A DNA stretch of 64,000 nt from Triplophysa rosa. Lineage: Eukaryota > Chordata > Actinopteri > Cypriniformes > Nemacheilidae. A model generated the notes under the pieces. It searched no databases. It saw only the letters and a program-made list of their open reading frames with translations, and was not told the DNA's origin. Of the stretch, positions 1 to 10,506 are shown one piece after another. Where the stretch lies: the NCBI RefSeq assembly GCF_024868665.1, contig NC_079890.1, positions 32,254,671-32,318,670 on the forward strand, given 5' to 3'. Made by a program: the position numbers and the translations under genes. How positions within the stretch are numbered: position 1 is the first letter of the stretch; each line of letters begins with the position of its first letter.

Positions 1-734
1 TAATATTCAAATTGATGTAGAAACAACATATTTCTTTAACAGCGTCATTTTATGAATGAAAGAAAACATTTTGATATTAGTACTGTAACTGATGTCTCTA
101 TTAAATTGATTATTTTAACATTAATTATAGCCATTCAACAATATAATTGAGAGCTATCATGAAATATACAGAAATTGAAGGAAGTTCTCAAACACTTTAC
201 AGTCTTTAATGCTAAATTATCAATTAAATGCAGAAGAATTCTCATTAAAGCTACAAAATCACATAGATTTCTTCTTTTATTTTGTTCTTTGATTAACATT
301 AGTGACAGGAGTCACAGCAGCAAGTTTAAGAACGCGGCCCCTTTAAGAGCTGTCTCAGTACGCAGATCTGACCGTCACCGCACTCCCATTTTCACAACTC
401 TTTGCATTCATTTAAGATTTTATTTTACACTTTGAAGTCTTGCTTAAGAAAATGCTAGACAAAACGGGCTTTCTGACATAATCTTGTATGGTTTTATCCA
501 TTCAAGCACGAAAGAGAACTTAACACGGATGCGCTGTCTGACAGAGATTCACCGACGCAACCTTCAGCCCATGACTGTTTACACCAGACTGGACCTCGCG
601 TTGCGTTTTGCCGCGTCCCACAGTTTAGAAGCTGTCTATCTTCATTGAACGCGTCCAAGCAACTGTTTAAAATCGCGCTTAAGTGGTTTAAAAGCCTGTA
701 CACGAATAAGAGCGTGATTACATAATGTAACGCT

Positions 735-847
735 AGACAAAAAATGTCAAAACAAACGGATGCTGCGTTAATTGCGTTAAATATTTTTCACGCGTTAATT
801 TGAAAAAAATAATCACATGCGTTAACGCGTTAACGTTGACAGCCCTA
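735..847. mobile_element. Right terminus of a hAT-like repeat
   Basis: The stretch has several GCGTTAA repeats and ends in GTTGACAGCCCTA. That resembles the end of the many fish hAT-type elements that start TAGGGCTGTCAAC. I could not find the matching left end upstream, so the element is a fragment or its left end has decayed. The rest of 1-734 shows nothing I can identify. Confidence 0.4.
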
Positions 848-1745
848 GTTATAATGTAATGTTGTTTTTTTCTGAAGGATGCCCGGTCAATATAAAGTGG
901 AAAGAAATACTGCAGGATTTTCGGTGGATGCAAGGTAAATAAAATACTTGTCGATGTCGAGATTGATCCTCTTGATTACAAACTATGACCGGCTCGTGCA
1001 CTAAAACGACCCAATACATGCAGAATGACAAGAACCATCCGAGCTACCACACGAGCCCTGACCCCCCATTTTCCAGGCAGACAGCCCACTCATGACATCC
1101 CAGATTGTGCTGCATCTGTTCAGATGGCAACACCATGTGTTTCACCGATGTTGAAATACTGCAGGGATTTCACAAGTGCACGAATGCGCCCCCTAAATTC
1201 ACATAGATTCCCATTAGACCTGCCACTAAAGCATCTCGGAATCTCTTTCACGGCAGGACACTATAAATAATGAAGCTCAGGGAATGTTCAAAGCCTTGAG
1301 AGTAAAATTTAAAAAGGGAAGACAACAGAAACGCACGGAGAGAAAAACAGGTCTAGGGGTTTTTAAGATGAGTCACATACCGATTTTTAATCACCGTCTT
1401 TAAAAGAAATGATAAAAGATCAACTTTAAATTTTTGGATAAAAATCAAACGCTACCAGTGAAAACACATGCAGATAAAATGTACTGTATACCTTAAATGT
1501 ACTGTAAGTTGTTTTGCATAAAAGCATCTGACAAATGCATAAATGTAAATGTACTGCTTTGGAGGCTGTTGCCATGGTATTCTAGGCAGTTCTGGGTGAT
1601 TTCCCTTAAGACTACAATATTTTCGTTCTCAGATCCCTACTATAAGGGATTTTTCACTTGCTCAACCATCTACCATGCCATCCACCAAGCAATTGTACTG
1701 GTACTGCTTTCCTTAACAAGCATTTCACTCATTTTGGTTGTAAAA
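848..1745. other. Non-coding stretch, presumed trmt44 intron
   Basis: This lies downstream, in gene orientation, of the last trmt44 exon found. I searched both strands for the next conserved methyltransferase exon (the segment with the NHSDELTPW-type motif in vertebrate orthologues) and did not find it. Open frames here are short and resemble nothing I know. The next exon probably lies left of the window. Confidence 0.4.
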
Positions 1746-2384
1746 GGACATTGGGACTCATTCACTAAGCATGCGTACGCACAAATTTGTGCGTGAAACC
1801 TGCGTACGAACGTTTTCACGAACAAATCATGATGCACAAAAACTTTTGAACTAAAATTTATTTGAAATATAAGAGAAAAAATAGTTATCTCTCCAGTCTC
1901 TCTCTCTCAGGATAATAGTTATATACTTTAAATAATATATAAATATATATTTATTTATTTAATTACGCGTAGATGTATATGAGATGTATATGCTAATGAG
2001 ACCTCTTTAAACTGCGTGTCTGAATAAAAGGTGTTTTATTGTGTATGAACTGACTTTGAGGACTGCACAGTGCACACTTGGAATTAATTGCGACGCGTCA
2101 CATGGGGTTGCCTGGAGTACCTTAAGTGACAACAGGCGGTAAAGGAAAGGTTAGGCGGTCCTAATATGGAGATGGCCTGGGTGTGTTTTATGCAAAAGTC
2201 TAAACTCGTGCACGTGGCCGCTCATTTAAAATACTCCAAATTCACTAACATTAGGACGAGGTTAAGAACAAATTCATGTGCGTACGCACGTGTTGTGAAT
2301 TAAGCAGAAAGTTTTCGTGAAAGTTCAAATGTGCGTATAATACGAAAAATCTACGCAATTATTAGTGAATGAGACCCAATGTCC
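1746..2384. mobile_element. MITE with 23-bp terminal inverted repeats
   Basis: The ends are inverted copies with one mismatch: GGACATTGGGACTCATTCAC at the left and GTGAATGAGACCCAATGTCC at the right. The subterminal parts also share GCGTACGCAC-type motifs. There is no transposase. No clear target duplication is visible. The right end lies 16 bases from the splice donor of trmt44 exon 6. Confidence 0.7.
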
Positions 2385-2400
2385 CTCAATTATATCTTAC

Positions 2401-2472
2401 CTCTAGATGTGTATTAGGCCCAAACATGTCCCAGATCTTCCTCCTGCGGATGTCAATGCCTTTTCCAGGATG
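2401..2472 (-). CDS. trmt44: trmt44 coding exon 6 (last in window)
   Basis: A 72-nt phase-0 exon between TTTCAG|CATCCT and CTAGAG|GTAAGA. Its 24 residues read GKGIDIRRRKIWDMFGP, with the acidic residue after motif I that binds the SAM ribose in this fold. Later exons are off the left edge. Confidence 0.92.
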
Positions 2473-4859
2473 CTGAAAACCACATGACGAACATAAGTCT
2501 CGGCCAGTTTCAATTAAAAAGAACATCACAGGCAGAAGGTGTACATAATTCAATTTTAGCCCCAAGAAAGGAGGAGTCACATTTCTAATCTCTTGTACAA
2601 TTAAACGCTACAGATGAGAGATGGCTTTTCATTGTGTTTTTTATTCACATGGTCCCTGCTGTATCATTGATTTTTAACACTGGATGAATATTAACAAATG
2701 AAAAGAGCTCAACGTCGAGGGGCTGTCTGACGCAGGGTACAGTGTCGAAATTCAACACGGGAGCAGATGTACTGGTTAACCTACCCCTTCGTTGTTTAAT
2801 ATGTGAACCAGCAGGCCGTTTCCACAGCCGAGATCCACAAAGGACTGTTTTGTTGTTGTTCCCTTTTCAGCACGCTCTTCACCCCACAAGACCTGCATGG
2901 GTGACAGAGAGAGAGTGTTTTCCTCTGTTATACCGAGAGTCGAAAAGATTACATGTCCATGATGCCTATTTATTTAACACATACAATCCTCATTTCCACA
3001 GTTTTCCACAGACTGACACAGCAGTAACAAATAAAAATATACAAATGTTTAACTGAACAAATTTATGTGCTAAATATTGTAATGAAAGTGTAATTATATA
3101 GACTACAACAATTATGTGATATGCGGGCAGAAAGTGTATTAGAGGGCCATTCCAACCTACCAACAAATATGTAGCGATGGCAACATCTTCATACACAAAT
3201 TTCTCAGGATCAGTAACTTCAGGCCAGACCTTGAACAAATTAATGGCTTACTGTTATTTTGTAACTTGTTTTTAACCAATCAAATGCAGTCAAACACTCA
3301 ACGCATGTCAGCATTTGACTGGGACACCTCTTGACAACATACTCCATGCATCACATACAGTATGTATACAATGGAAACTAATGACTGTGCTTTTGTCTAG
3401 CTGATATAGTTCTCTGCAGTTTGATATTTCTGAAATAGTGTTTTTTAACTTTAAGTCCACACTTGTAATGTACTACTAAAGGTTAGTTAAGAGCGATGTC
3501 ATTTTCTTGTTACTAATAATATCAAACACATCTGCTAAATAATGACTGTGTGGCCCAAACATTCCTCTATACTGTAAACAGATCGTACCGTCCCAAACAA
3601 AAAAATGTCAATGGTTGAGTCAATGTGGCTGGCTGGGATGCTCAAACAAACAGAGCCACAGTGTTTACACTGTGAATGGCTTGTTTATAGATGTATCTTG
3701 GAATAAAAGTGATGTAATATAAAGTAATTTCTGAGACAATAGCATCAGAATTAATTGCAATCAAGTCAAGAAAGGCACATTTTAAATTCCAAAATAAAGC
3801 AGGGGATGGCACTCGCATAAACAAGTCTTGATTTGTGGCAAAAAATAGCATATTCCTGCCAACCCCACCTTCACTAATTCTTTGTACTTTTCTTTCAGTT
3901 GCTGGTAGATCACGCTGTATTTCTCCACAGGTATAAGGGACAGGGTGCTTTTAAATTCACTTTTCCTGCTCTCCAGAGCCCAGCGTGACAGTTTCGGCAG
4001 GAGTTCTCTACAAAGCCAGGAAAGTTTGGGATAAGCCACCCCATCGCTGTACCAATCCTCAGGCCTTAGAGCATGAAGAGACAATATCCTGAAAAGAGAA
4101 GAAGTTTTATTATAAGTATTTATCAACAACTGTGTCCTCAATACAACCAGAAAAAACATTATCAGTTAAACCACTACAGACTGTCCAGACTGATTGATAT
4201 ATAAGTCAGGGTAGGCTGATATATAAACTACACTTAAACTTAACTGTCATTAACACTGTTGAGTAACAGAACAGAGTTGCTTCTGTCTCATTTTGCAGTA
4301 AAATACAGTACATCCTCACCAATCTTCAGTTTCCAGTTGCAGCTGGATCTGATAAATGTTGCTGCTCCTGAGAGAGACCTGTCCCACTTCGTTCTCTTCA
4401 AAAGGAACAAATGTCACTGTGTGCCCAACAATATCTTCAAAGAAAAAATCATTCATCCAATTAGAGAAAAACTCAAAACAAACCATCAATGCAATTCTTT
4501 TACGTGTCTGTTGTTTCACCTTTAATAATAATTTCTTTGCACAGACATTTCTCTGTTTTCTTAACTTTGGGAATAACAGTCCTGATGCAAACACACCAGC
4601 GTCCTGCAGTTTCATGTCCCTCGTCCACAACATTGGCGCGAAGGAAGTGAAAAATATCATCAATCTCAGTACTGCATCTCAAAACAGAAGATAAAAACTG
4701 CTTTAGTCCTGCGCCGTCCACGTCCCTGTACTCAGACTCTGTCGCTCCACACAGTCTCTTGTTAACAACATGAGGTTTCTTGATCCAGACATCGGCAGCT
4801 GACCACAGGCTTTCTGGTCTGCATCTGTCCGTAAGATTTAATTCGGAAAGTTTCGACAT
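2401..4859 (-). CDS. trmt44: TRMT44, tRNA (uracil-O2-)-methyltransferase, 5' six exons (partial)
   Basis: This family 2'-O-methylates uridine in the acceptor stem of tRNA-Ser (position 44, yeast Trm44) using S-adenosylmethionine, in the cytosol. Six exons join in phase to 924 nt (308 codons): 4520-4859, 4320-4434, 3869-4088, 3161-3229, 2785-2892 and 2401-2472. Visible hallmarks are VNKRLCGA near residues 33-40, KSEFKSTLSL, WPEVTDPEKFVYEDVA, and the SAM-binding motif I, DLGCGNG, at residues 268-274, followed by GIDIRRRKIWDM. The start ATG at 4857-4859 precedes a sequence matching the N-terminus of vertebrate TRMT44. All borders are GT/AG. The C-terminal half, including the rest of the Rossmann fold and the CCCH finger, lies beyond the left edge. 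I see no stop or frameshift, so the gene looks intact. Identification is by remembered homology. Confidence 0.93.
2785..2892 (-). CDS. trmt44: trmt44 coding exon 5 with SAM-binding motif I
   Basis: A 108-nt phase-0 exon between ATGCAG|GTCTTG and GAAGGG|GTAGGT. It encodes 36 residues, including SFVDLGCGNGLLVHIL, the glycine-rich loop that binds S-adenosylmethionine in class I methyltransferases. Confidence 0.93.
3161..3229 (-). CDS. trmt44: trmt44 coding exon 4
   Basis: A 69-nt phase-0 exon between CAAG|GTCTGG and TTG|GTAGGT. Its 23 residues include WPEVTDPEKFVYEDVAIA, nearly identical to the mammalian protein. Confidence 0.93.
3869..4088 (-). CDS. trmt44: trmt44 coding exon 3
   Basis: The acceptor is TTTTCAG|GATATT and the donor GTGAAG|GTGGGG. 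It encodes the segment RPEDWYSDGVAYPKLSWL to LKEKYKELVK, including KSEFKSTLSL, which is strongly conserved in the family. It joins exon 2 through a split Trp codon. Confidence 0.93.
4320..4434 (-). CDS. trmt44: trmt44 coding exon 2
   Basis: The acceptor is TTTGAAG|ATATTG and the donor GATTG|GTGAGG. It encodes the VTFVPFEENE and SNIYQIQL segments, which match the region of TRMT44 that reads ITFLPLEEDD and NVYQIQL in mammals. The phase joins exon 1 through a split Asp codon. Confidence 0.92.
4520..4859 (-). CDS. trmt44: trmt44 coding exon 1
   Basis: It encodes residues 1-113 plus one base. It starts at the ATG at 4859 and ends at AAAG|GTGAAA. It carries the N-terminal WSAADVWIKKPHVVNKRLCG segment and the RTVIPK motif that precedes the catalytic region in TRMT44 proteins. 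Confidence 0.92.
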
Positions 4860-6012
4860 GTTGTCGACCCCTTAGAAATATTCACATAACAATGTTACAT
4901 TACATGAGGAATGTTCACTACAAACCACAAGTACAGAATCACTTGGTTTCGGTGTATACCGGTAAGTTGTCAAAATAAAAGGGCTGTTTGACTTGTGATA
5001 ATATATCTGTATTTTTGAAACATTTGTGTCACAATTTTTATTTGTATTCAATATATACATTTACTAATGTAATTATAAACGAACTATTTAACGTATTGCG
5101 TATGGCCTACACTAATTTGGACTCTACTGGCTCTTATTTTGCATTTTGACAGAATTTGAACTTTCACCCGGTCCTTCTAGTGACGAAGAGAGCAACACTG
5201 TATGATGGCGACATCTGCTGGTGAAAACACTGTAAAAGCAACCAGAAAGGAAACCAAAACGACACATTTAATAAAACACATTTTAGTGAAAATAGTGCTA
5301 ATCAGATCACACACCATTAACAATTAATCATTTTTACGTTTTTTATCACGTGTTAAAAGTAAAAGCCATTGTAGTTTTATAAACCTTTATAAAATCTGAC
5401 ACGAGAATAAACATGTAGGCCTATACAGGCAATAATGAGAAAAGTGTTAGTAGTCAAGTCTTTAAGCAAACAACTGTTAATTTAACTGAATTTTATAAAA
5501 CCGTCTTGATTTTTGGTTTACTAGTCTATGATTTTTTTAATTTAAAAGACATTAATGGTGATTAACACGGTTTAAATGACATAAACCATAACGTGATCAT
5601 GTAGAAATTGTAAGCAATTGTAAGCACTAAAAAGAGTACCCAAAATCTCTCTTATCCAATGTAGTCACTCCAAAGAGAGAGGGGGAGAAATGAATAGGTA
5701 GAAATCATATAGAGCGCACACTAATATCAAAGAACAAAAACAATAAGCTTATAAATGCCTTCAAAAGACAACACTCCAGACAAAACACTGCATGTTTTTG
5801 CTATAAAACATAATGCAATAGTTGAATCACTTCAAAATATGCATAAATGCACAAAGTGATCATATCAAGAATAACACACAACAGGCCAACAAGGAACATT
5901 TAATCCATCTGCTGGGAATTCTTGTCACAGCATGTTTTCACAACCTTGCTCCATATAAGTATTATTCTCACAACATGGCTTGACAGTCAAGCTATTCTAC
6001 TTTTTGTCACGA
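4860..6012. other. trmt44 upstream flank, no recognised element
   Basis: AT-rich sequence upstream of the trmt44 start codon. It must hold the promoter and 5' UTR, but I see no convincing TATA box, CpG cluster or initiator to name. Open frames are short and unlike known proteins. Confidence 0.3.
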
Positions 6013-6074
6013 GTGGCCTGTATCACAAAGCTGCAACTCAGTGTTTGTTCACCTCGCTTCATGATACAGGCCAC
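6013..6074. repeat. 62-bp element bounded by a perfect 13-bp inverted repeat
   Basis: GTGGCCTGTATCA at 6013-6025 is exactly inverted at 6062-6074, with a 36-base spacer. It could be a tiny MITE, a solo hairpin or a deletion product of a larger element. Confidence 0.55.
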
Positions 6075-6139
6075 AGATGGCATTAATGTGACCCAATACA
6101 TGACGGGTGGATACTTTTTGAACTTCACCTGCTAACATC

Positions 6140-7110
6140 AAACTTGGAAGATCCTACTCCCATCTTTAACAGAGAGGTGGCTGTGAAGGCCAAGGCAATC
6201 AGCCTCATTAATGTTGTTTACGAGGCTTTTGCACAGAGGCTAACAGACCTTCCTCCAGAGTCCAGAAGACTTGAAGCGTCCAATTGTCATAAAAACCAAT
6301 CTGAACAACATTGGAAAAATGTGTGTCCTGAAAGAAGATCAGCACTTCATCCTAGACTTGTTCATGGGTGCTTTCCTTGAGGTGGATGTCGATGACGTAC
6401 TTGATGTTACAAGACGAGAAGACTCTGGATTGAGTACATTGTTCCAAGAAAAGGACTGTATTCAATGTTCTTTCACATTGGTTGCACTGTGTCTGCCACT
6501 TATCCTAATTTCGAGGCCATGTGGTCACGTTGGGCCTGCAAAATGTGGTGGGACGGAGGGGAACGATGTTTTTTAGCTTTCTCAATGTCTGAGACTGCAA
6601 ACTTTCAGTCAATCATTAAAAATAACAGCATCGAAGTTGAAGGCGAGTTGCGGCTTGTCAGATGATACGGATAAACCTGTTCTCATTTTTTCTGCAGCTG
6701 TAGAAAAACACTCCACACTTTATTGACACCAACTCTGCTAGACACGCAGTTAGCAGGGTAATCACAACTCGGGTCGTGTCGAAGGACTTCTACAATGTAG
6801 ACAGCCTCGATATGGTACTTGAACGTTTTCCAATGTTAGTGGGATTTCGTGATGAAAGCGACGGTTTTGGCCTGCAGGACGTTATTCATTCAGTGGTGAG
6901 TCACCTATGTGCAATCTTGCAGGAAAGCAAAGGTGGCTTCAAAAATAGCTACGCAAGTTGGCAAAATATATGCTTTACATCCCGGACACGATCGCACCTT
7001 CAACCTTCAGAGAAAGCATCCAGCAGCCTTTGCTGTCATATTTTAGAGAAAAGACGTTTGGGAATGAAAACGAAAGCATCACCAGGAGGTCATCTACATT
7101 CATTTTAGTG
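6140..7110 (+). pseudogene. Unidentified decayed coding-like segment
   Basis: Several overlapping plus-strand open frames (6144-6380, 6271-6576, 6465-6665, 6776-7108) have normal protein-like composition and hand over from one frame to another. This is what a broken coding sequence with frameshifts looks like. Recognisable pieces include KAKAISLINVVYEAFAQR, ILDLFMGAFLEVDVDDV, RWACKMWWDGGERCF and LERFPMLVGFRDESDGFG. I do not recognise the family. No introns or flanking repeats are evident. It may be a retrocopy or a fragment of an old mobile-element gene. Confidence 0.35.
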
Positions 7111-7605
7111 ATTGGGAACACTGCAGTGCGCAGACTTAAAATAAACCAAGTAATCGTTATTGTCCGCTGGTGTAGATGCAAATATAGTTATAGTTACAGT
7201 TATTGTTATAATTTGAACGGCCCCTTACAGTACGTCAGCTTAAAAACACCACAGTCAGCAACATATTTCAATGAAAGTAACATTGGTGTCTTTTCACAGG
7301 ACCTCTGCCTCTCATTTGCTTCAGTAACATGCAACCAGCAAATGTGTTGCAGAGACATACAGCTTGCTCCAAGAGCCACTGCATTCCTTTAGCTAGGTCA
7401 GATCTTTGCTGTTTGTGGTGTAGGAGTCCATAGAGACCATGTTGCTGATTTACCCCTTATTGGTTATTTCTTAATACAGCTATTGTGATCAAAATCAGAG
7501 TTTCTTAACCAGGTGGCCTCAAGAAACTTGAGTCTTAAAATAGCATTAAATTGAAATTAAAACAAGCATTAATATAATCTAAAACCACCAAGACCCAGAG
7601 AATGT

Positions 7606-8553
7606 TGTCACGCCCTGCTTTCCAACTGGGATATATTGCCCTTCGGAGTGACAACAATCATGGCCGCCATACTGAAGGGTCGTCCAAACCGAAGTGCTCA
7701 TAACTGGCCACTTCAAAGGGCCCTTCAGAATGAAGGATTTCGAAGGATACAACTGATTGTCACTTCGGGCCCCCATGATTCTTTGCATGGTGACGCCGCC
7801 TCCTTATGGGCGCCGGATGATGACGCAGAAGGGCACTTCAAGAAACAGTTGTTTGGTCCCCTACACCCTTTAACCCTTCAAAGCTCTCACCCCGGAGGGT
7901 AAACCATTCTAAGGGCTTAGGGCAGGGATGAGCCCTTCGAAATGGAACGCAGGGACAGTCTCGTCTGTCCCCATCCCTGTTTCTCGTGTGTTTTCCCCAA
8001 AGACTCCATTTTGTAATCACCGCACCTGTCATCAATCATGCTCATCACTGGGGCTGTGTCTGAAACCGTAAATAATTGTAAACGTTAAAGTAAATAAACG
8101 TGGCAAACCGTTGTTTTGTTCTCTTTATTAAAAACTAATACGAAAACGTGACAAATAAGGTGAAAATGAACTTTACTATTTTATTAAGCAATCCATGAAG
8201 CCACACAGGTGGTGTAAGATAATGTTGAATGTCCGCGACAGTATTGTCAGATGCAGGTTATATTACGTCAGTGTCCGAAATCATTCATTTATTTTTCAAT
8301 CACTTCTTCCCCATATAGTGTACTCAAATGTCATTCGCTATATAGGGAATAGTGAAGGAGTGAGCGAGGGAACGGTTTCAGACACAGCATAGGACTGCAT
8401 ATATACTCACTGTGTTTCTTTGTTCCTGGTCGGTTATTGAATGTGTTACTCTTTATTGTTACCCGCGGGACTTCCCAGTGATTATTGGATCTATTAAAGG
8501 TGTTTTTGGAATTTACTAATCTTGTCTTCAGTTTGTGGCGTTATTCCATGACA
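7606..8553 (+). mobile_element. LTR of a Ty3/gypsy-like remnant, interrupted by a MITE
   Basis: It begins TGTCACGCC and ends CCATGACA, the TG...CA form of an LTR. About 150 bp at its 3' end (8390-8553) recur at 10366-10506, and about 30 bp around 8025-8050 recur at 8786-8816. So the pair behaves as two LTRs of one element. The sequence just after the LTR, GAATAACCAAACCC, parallels the sequence after the LTR at 48126 (GAATGACCGAGCC). That suggests the same broad family. Confidence 0.55.
8051..8388. mobile_element. MITE nested in the LTR
   Basis: The ends GGCTGTGTCTGAAACCG and CGGTTTCAGACACAGC are inverted copies. The second LTR copy at about 8806-8823 reads straight through as CATCACTAGGACTGCATA, giving an in-window empty site for this insertion. 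Confidence 0.65.
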
Positions 8554-8785
8554 GAATAACCAAACCCATTAAATATGGATTATTACAAGACCTCTCGGAC
8601 CATCTGCTTCACCATCTCTCATTTGAGGACAAAATTGATCCCATCCTGCTACCCGTTGGGCGCTCCAGCTCCAGTTCACCTCGAACCCCATGCCAGATTC
8701 CTCCACAAATGGACCAGCTGCTCCTGGACTTTAACCCCTTCGGCCACCGGCCTTCCAGGTCGTCAGAGCCTCCCCGGCCTTCCAA
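8554..8785 (+). mobile_element. Residual internal region of the LTR element
   Basis: Only about 230 bp separate the two LTR copies. One plus frame is open (proline/serine-rich, with HHLSFEDKIDPILLP), but no gag, protease, polymerase or integrase motif remains. The element is a heavily deleted remnant. Confidence 0.4.
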
Positions 8786-8834
8786 GCCTGTCATCAATCA
8801 TGCTCATCACTAGGACTGCATACTGTATACAGAA

Positions 8835-10364
8835 CACTCCTGATTAAAATCTTAAGACTGGGGGAAACATTACAAGTATTCGCATTTCTCGCTGGTGGAT
8901 CGTAAGAAGTACTGCTTCAAAATGACAAAACAAAAAACAGGAGCAAAAGACAAAAAAACAGAGAGTAGGCAATTTATTGAAAATTTCTTTTAAACTCAAA
9001 CAGGCTGTTCATCAGCTGATCAAAAGTTTAAGACCATAGCCTTAAAAAGTTAAAATCTGCACAAAAATATGACTTTCATGTCATTGTTCTTCAGGGAGTC
9101 ACACTGTAATGATCTCCTGATGGCAAAGGCAAAAAGACTTTCTGTCTTTGAACATGGCAGGATTGTTGAGCTGCGCAAGCAAGGGCTCTCGCAACGTGCC
9201 ATCGCTGCCGAGGTTGGACGCAGTAAGACAGTCATTGCAAATTTCTTAAAAGATCCTGAGAGTTATGGGACAAAAAAGTCAAGTGGTATACCCAAAAATA
9301 TTTCACCTGCACTCAGCCTGAGGATCCGACGGGCTGTCCGTGAAGACACAGGGCGATCCTCAACCCAAATTAAGGCCCTTACTGATGCTGACTGCAGCCC
9401 AATAACCATAAGACGGCATCTGCGAGAGATGGCCTTCAAGAACAAAAAACATCTTCAAAAGCCACGTCTCTTTCCACACCACAAACTTGCCCATTTGGAA
9501 TGTACAAGGGAGCACCAAACATGAGACATTGACAGGTGGAAAAAGTTTTATTCTCTGATGAGAAAAGATTTAACCTGGACGGTCCTGATGGCTTCCAACA
9601 GTACTGGCATGACAAGGAGATCCTACTGGAGATGTTTTCTACGCGGCACAGTGTTGGAGGCTCCATCATGATCTGTGGTGCTTTTTCCATCAATGGGGAA
9701 ATGGAGCTTCAGGTTGTGCAGGGCCGTCAAACGGCGGTTGGTGGACATGTTGCAGCGGGTATCCCTCTTGACTGAGGGCCCTCGTCTGTGCGGTAATGAC
9801 TGGGTCTTTCAACAGGACAACGCTGCAGTTCACAACGCCCGCCTGACAAAGGACTTCTTCCAGGAGAATAATGTCACTCTTTTGGACCATCCTGCATGTT
9901 CCCCTGATGTAAATCCCATTGAGAACGTTTGGGAATGGATGGTAAGGGATGTTTACAAAAATGGACGTCAGTTCCAGAACGTGGATGCCATTTGTGAAGC
10001 CATCTTCACCACATGGAGCAACGTTGCCACCAGCCTCCTGGAAACAGTCGCATCAAGCATGCCGAAATGAGTGTTTGAAGTGATCAACAAGCTACCCACT
10101 ACTGAGTCCATTTTTGACACTTTTAGTTCTGTTGTGTTTTTTTTTTTTTTTGAGCTATGGTCTTAAACTTTTGATCAGCTGATGAACAGCCTGTTTGAGT
10201 TTAAATTAAGTTTTCAATAAATTGCCTATTCTGTTTTTTGTCTCTTGCTCCTGTTTCTTGTTTTGGCATTTTGAAGCAGTACTTACAACCTGGTTACAAT
10301 CTACCAGCGAGAAATGTGAATACTTGAACTGTTTCCACCGGTCTTAAGATTTTGTTCAGGAGTG
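8835..10364 (+). mobile_element. Tc1/mariner transposon with about 220-bp terminal inverted repeats
   Basis: The left end CACTCCTGATTAAAATC and right end TTTTGTTCAGGAGTG are inverted copies. Further in, GATCAAAAGTTTAAGACCAT near 9020 matches ATGGTCTTAAACTTTTGATC near 10155. The right side keeps the TA target dinucleotide. The left TA has mutated. The body encodes a broken DDE transposase. Confidence 0.88.
9069..10070 (+). pseudogene. Tc1-like transposase, frameshifted
   Basis: A cut-and-paste transposase of the IS630/Tc1/mariner superfamily. The N-terminal part (9069-9524) keeps the paired-like helix-turn-helix region (LSVFEHGRIVELRKQGLSQR, then SPITIRRHLREM). The catalytic part keeps [26 protein letters not shown] and DHPACSPDVNPIENVWE, which correspond to the D, D and E segments of the DD34E triad. 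The reading frame is broken by a TGA at 9522-9524, a shift near 9535-9545 and another near 9725-9735, so no full-length enzyme can be made. It ends near the TGA at 10068. It lies within its own inverted repeats. Confidence 0.88.
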
Positions 10365-10506
10365 TATACTCACTGTGTTTCTTTGTTCCTAGTCAGTTAT
10401 TGTATGTATTACTCTTTATTGTTACCCGTGGGAATTCATAGTGATTATTGGATCTATTAAAGTGTTTTGGGAATTTACTCATCTTGTCTGGCATCATTCC
10501 GTGACA

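Larger units (their letters stand above)
8786..10506 (+). mobile_element. Second, 5'-truncated LTR copy split by a Tc1 element
   Basis: The LTR sequence resumes at CCTGTCATCAATCATGC (8786), is interrupted at 8835-10364 by a Tc1-like transposon, and resumes as TACTCACTGTGTTTCTTTG until CCGTGACA at 10506. Its first part is missing relative to the LTR at 7606. Confidence 0.55.

Noticed and set aside
849..1031. Possible next trmt44 exon (minus strand, VFYLPC resembling the conserved FFVLPC)
   Set aside because: The surrounding residues do not align with TRMT44, there is no proper acceptor and donor, and the HSDELTPW landmark is missing.
1240..1275. TATA-box promoter (CTATAAATAA)
   Set aside because: No gene with a start codon or splice structure follows on that strand. 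An AT-rich match alone is not evidence.
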